A stretch of 30,275 nucleotides of DNA from a virus. Shown piece by piece: positions 28,979 through 30,275 of this stretch. The DNA lies in the IMG/VR virus record IMGVR_UViG_3300025764_000013, positions 1 through 30,275 of that record. One strand, written 5' to 3'. The notes beneath the pieces were generated by a model that did not search any database, was not told the origin of the DNA, and saw only the letters and a program-made list of their open reading frames with translations. The position numbers and the translations under genes were made by a program. Within the stretch, counting starts at the first letter, position 1, and every line of letters starts with the position of its first letter.

Positions 28979-29853
28979 TGACCGCCGACGTTCTAACGTC
29001 CGACACCACAGTCGTGATCTCGGAGCCGGGGCTCTACGCGATCTCTGACGCCGCATACCACGCGGATCCCGTCCCCGGCGGGTCGCTGTCATCGACCGGG
29101 GCACGGCACCTGATCACGTCCTGCCCCGCCATGTTCAACCACGAGCGGAACAACCCCGAGAAGCCCAAGAAGGCCTTCGACCTCGGCCGCGCCGCACACG
29201 AAGAGGTCCTTGGCGAGGGCGGCGGCATCGTCACCGTGAATGCACCGGACTGGCGCACGAAGGCCGCACAGGAAGCACGGGATGCCGCCTACGCCGAGGG
29301 TCTGACACCGCTGCTCGCATCCGACGTCGAGGTCATCCACGCGATGGCTGATGCGATCCGCAACCATGAGCTCGCGTCTGCCCTGCTGAACCCCGATCAC
29401 GGAGCGCCAGAGCAGTCCGGCTTCTGGCTCGACCCTGAGACGGGCGCGTGGAGGCGCCTGCGCGTCGACTGGTTCCCTGACCGTCGATCGGGCCGGACCA
29501 TCGTCCCGGACTACAAGACGTCCATCTCTGCGGACCCGCGCGAGTTCGCGAAGGCGGCCGCGAACTTCGGATACCACCAGCAGGCCGACTGGTACCTGGA
29601 CGGGCTCCAGACGCTCCGCGGCGACCCGGACATGGCCTTCGTGTTCATCGTTCAGGAGAAGACGGCCCCGTATCTGGTGTCCGTCATCCAGCTCGATGCG
29701 AACGCCATGGAAGCCGGCCGCCGGCTCAACCGCCGTGCGCTGAGCATCTACGCCGACTGCACCCAAACCGGTGTGTGGCCTGGCTACACGAGCGGGGTCG
29801 AGGTCGTCGGCCTCCCCCGTTGGTACCTGAACCGAATCGAGGGAGACCAGTGA
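28978..29853 (+). CDS. RecE-like PD-(D/E)XK exonuclease
   Basis: ATG at 28978 overlaps the previous stop as TGATG; GTG at 28975 adds one residue. The 291-residue protein contains 'GLYAISDAAYHADPVPGGSLSSTGARHLITSCP', typical of the RecE/DUF3799-like family. D164 (RVDWFPD) and D178-Y-K180 (IVPDYKTS) form the PD-(D/E)XK core. The Gln motif is 'YHQQADWYLDGLQ', as in YqaJ/RecE nucleases. It would digest 5' ends of double-stranded DNA to expose single strands for the annealase encoded next. Its stop overlaps the following GTG. Confidence 0.85.
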   Translation: MTADVLTSDTTVVISEPGLYAISDAAYHADPVPGGSLSSTGARHLITSCPAMFNHERNNPEKPKKAFDLGRAAHEEVLGEGGGIVTVNAPDWRTKAAQEARDAAYAEGLTPLLASDVEVIHAMADAIRNHELASALLNPDHGAPEQSGFWLDPETGAWRRLRVDWFPDRRSGRTIVPDYKTSISADPREFAKAAANFGYHQQADWYLDGLQTLRGDPDMAFVFIVQEKTAPYLVSVIQLDANAMEAGRRLNRRALSIYADCTQTGVWPGYTSGVEVVGLPRWYLNRIEGDQ

Positions 29854-30275
29854 GTAACCGCGCAAGCACCGACGTTGTCGTTGCAGGCCAGGCGAGCACC
29901 GCACTGACCATTGAGCTGGACCAGACCGAGTTCACATCCGACCAAGTGGCTGTCCTGAGCCATCTCGGAGTCGACAACGCGTCTGAGGGTGACCTCAAAG
30001 TGTTCTTCCACGTCGTGAAGCGCACGAAACTCGACCCGTTCGCCCGCCAGATTTACATGATCGGCCGGAACACGTTCAACCAGCGGACGAACAGCTGGGA
30101 GACGAAGCAAACGATCCAGACGGGCATCGACGGGTACCGGCTCATCGGACGGCGTGCCGCCGACGTGGCCAGGGAACCGATCGACGTCCGTGCGCCGAAC
30201 TGGGCCCATCACGACAGCGGGTGGCGCGACGTGTGGCTCCGAGAGTGGGGCAACCCCGTGGCCGCGCGCATCACG
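29850..30275 (+). CDS. bet: RecT/Bet single-strand annealing protein (3' end outside window)
   Basis: GTG at 29850 overlaps the previous stop as GTGA, and the frame stays open for 142 codons to the window end. The product contains 'LKVFFHVVKRTKLDPFARQIY', 'QTGIDGYRLIGRR' and 'SGWRDVWL', which match the conserved Bet/RecT core ('L-F-xxxKRTxLDPFxRQIYxI', 'T-xxGIDGxRLIAxR', 'W-D-VWL'). It anneals complementary single strands in phage recombination with the adjacent RecE-like nuclease. No defect is visible in the part shown. Confidence 0.9.
   Translation, partial: MSNRASTDVVVAGQASTALTIELDQTEFTSDQVAVLSHLGVDNASEGDLKVFFHVVKRTKLDPFARQIYMIGRNTFNQRTNSWETKQTIQTGIDGYRLIGRRAADVAREPIDVRAPNWAHHDSGWRDVWLREWGNPVAARIT

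Overview
This window looks like about 30 kb of the genome of a temperate, long-tailed (siphovirus-type) phage of a high-GC actinobacterium. The evidence is high GC with strong G/C at third codon positions, frequent GTG starts, actinophage-type protein families, and a complete structural, lysis, lysogeny and recombination order. The host genus cannot be read from the sequence. Terminase, portal and most of the capsid gene should lie left of base 1, and the rest of the replication genes right of the end. The putative attP core lies inside the window with phage genes on both sides. That fits a free (non-integrated) phage genome better than an integrated prophage.

Layout. Bases 1-4767 (+) hold the end of the major capsid protein, two small capsid-proximal genes, a collagen-like fibre, a head-tail adaptor-like gene and a MuF-type minor head protein. 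The last 150 residues of the MuF-type protein carry the signature residues of a RelA/SpoT-like nucleotide pyrophosphokinase, so it resembles a phage-encoded polymorphic toxin. Bases 4764-6443 (-) form a four-gene cassette that interrupts the late region on the opposite strand. It encodes a small zinc-finger protein, a DUF3560 protein, a ribbon-helix-helix regulator and a 69-residue acidic protein whose stop codon overlaps the toxin stop. Every junction overlaps, and a promoter-like sequence sits upstream. The last gene is a reasonable candidate for the toxin's immunity protein.

Bases 6580-18168 (+) hold the head-tail completion and tail genes: head closure, gp10-like neck protein, tail terminator, tail tube, two tail assembly chaperone-like genes that share a related domain, a 1121-residue tape measure protein, and tail-tip proteins. 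Bases 18284-20202 (+) are the lysis module: an XhlA-like protein, an amidase endolysin with two peptidoglycan-binding domains, and a holin. Bases 20206-22840 (+) hold a small basic gene, a calcineurin-like phosphoesterase, a DUF4406/dGTP-diphosphohydrolase fusion and several very small genes.

Bases 22821-25293 (-) are the lysogeny module: a small gene, an intergenic region whose core matches the 3' end of RNase P RNA (putative attP), a tyrosine integrase, a one-helix membrane protein and a candidate repressor. The divergent control region at 25294-25506 is full of GTTCC/GGAAC half-sites. From 25507 (+) an early operon begins with a Cro-like regulator, followed by small genes including an excisionase-like protein. 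It leads into a recombination module: an SbcC/RecF-like ATPase, a RecE-like nuclease and a RecT/Bet annealase that is cut by the window end.

Nearly all adjacent genes overlap by ATGA, GTGA or TGATG. Starts were chosen on those overlaps and on visible Shine-Dalgarno sequences. No tRNA gene, CRISPR array or insertion sequence was seen.
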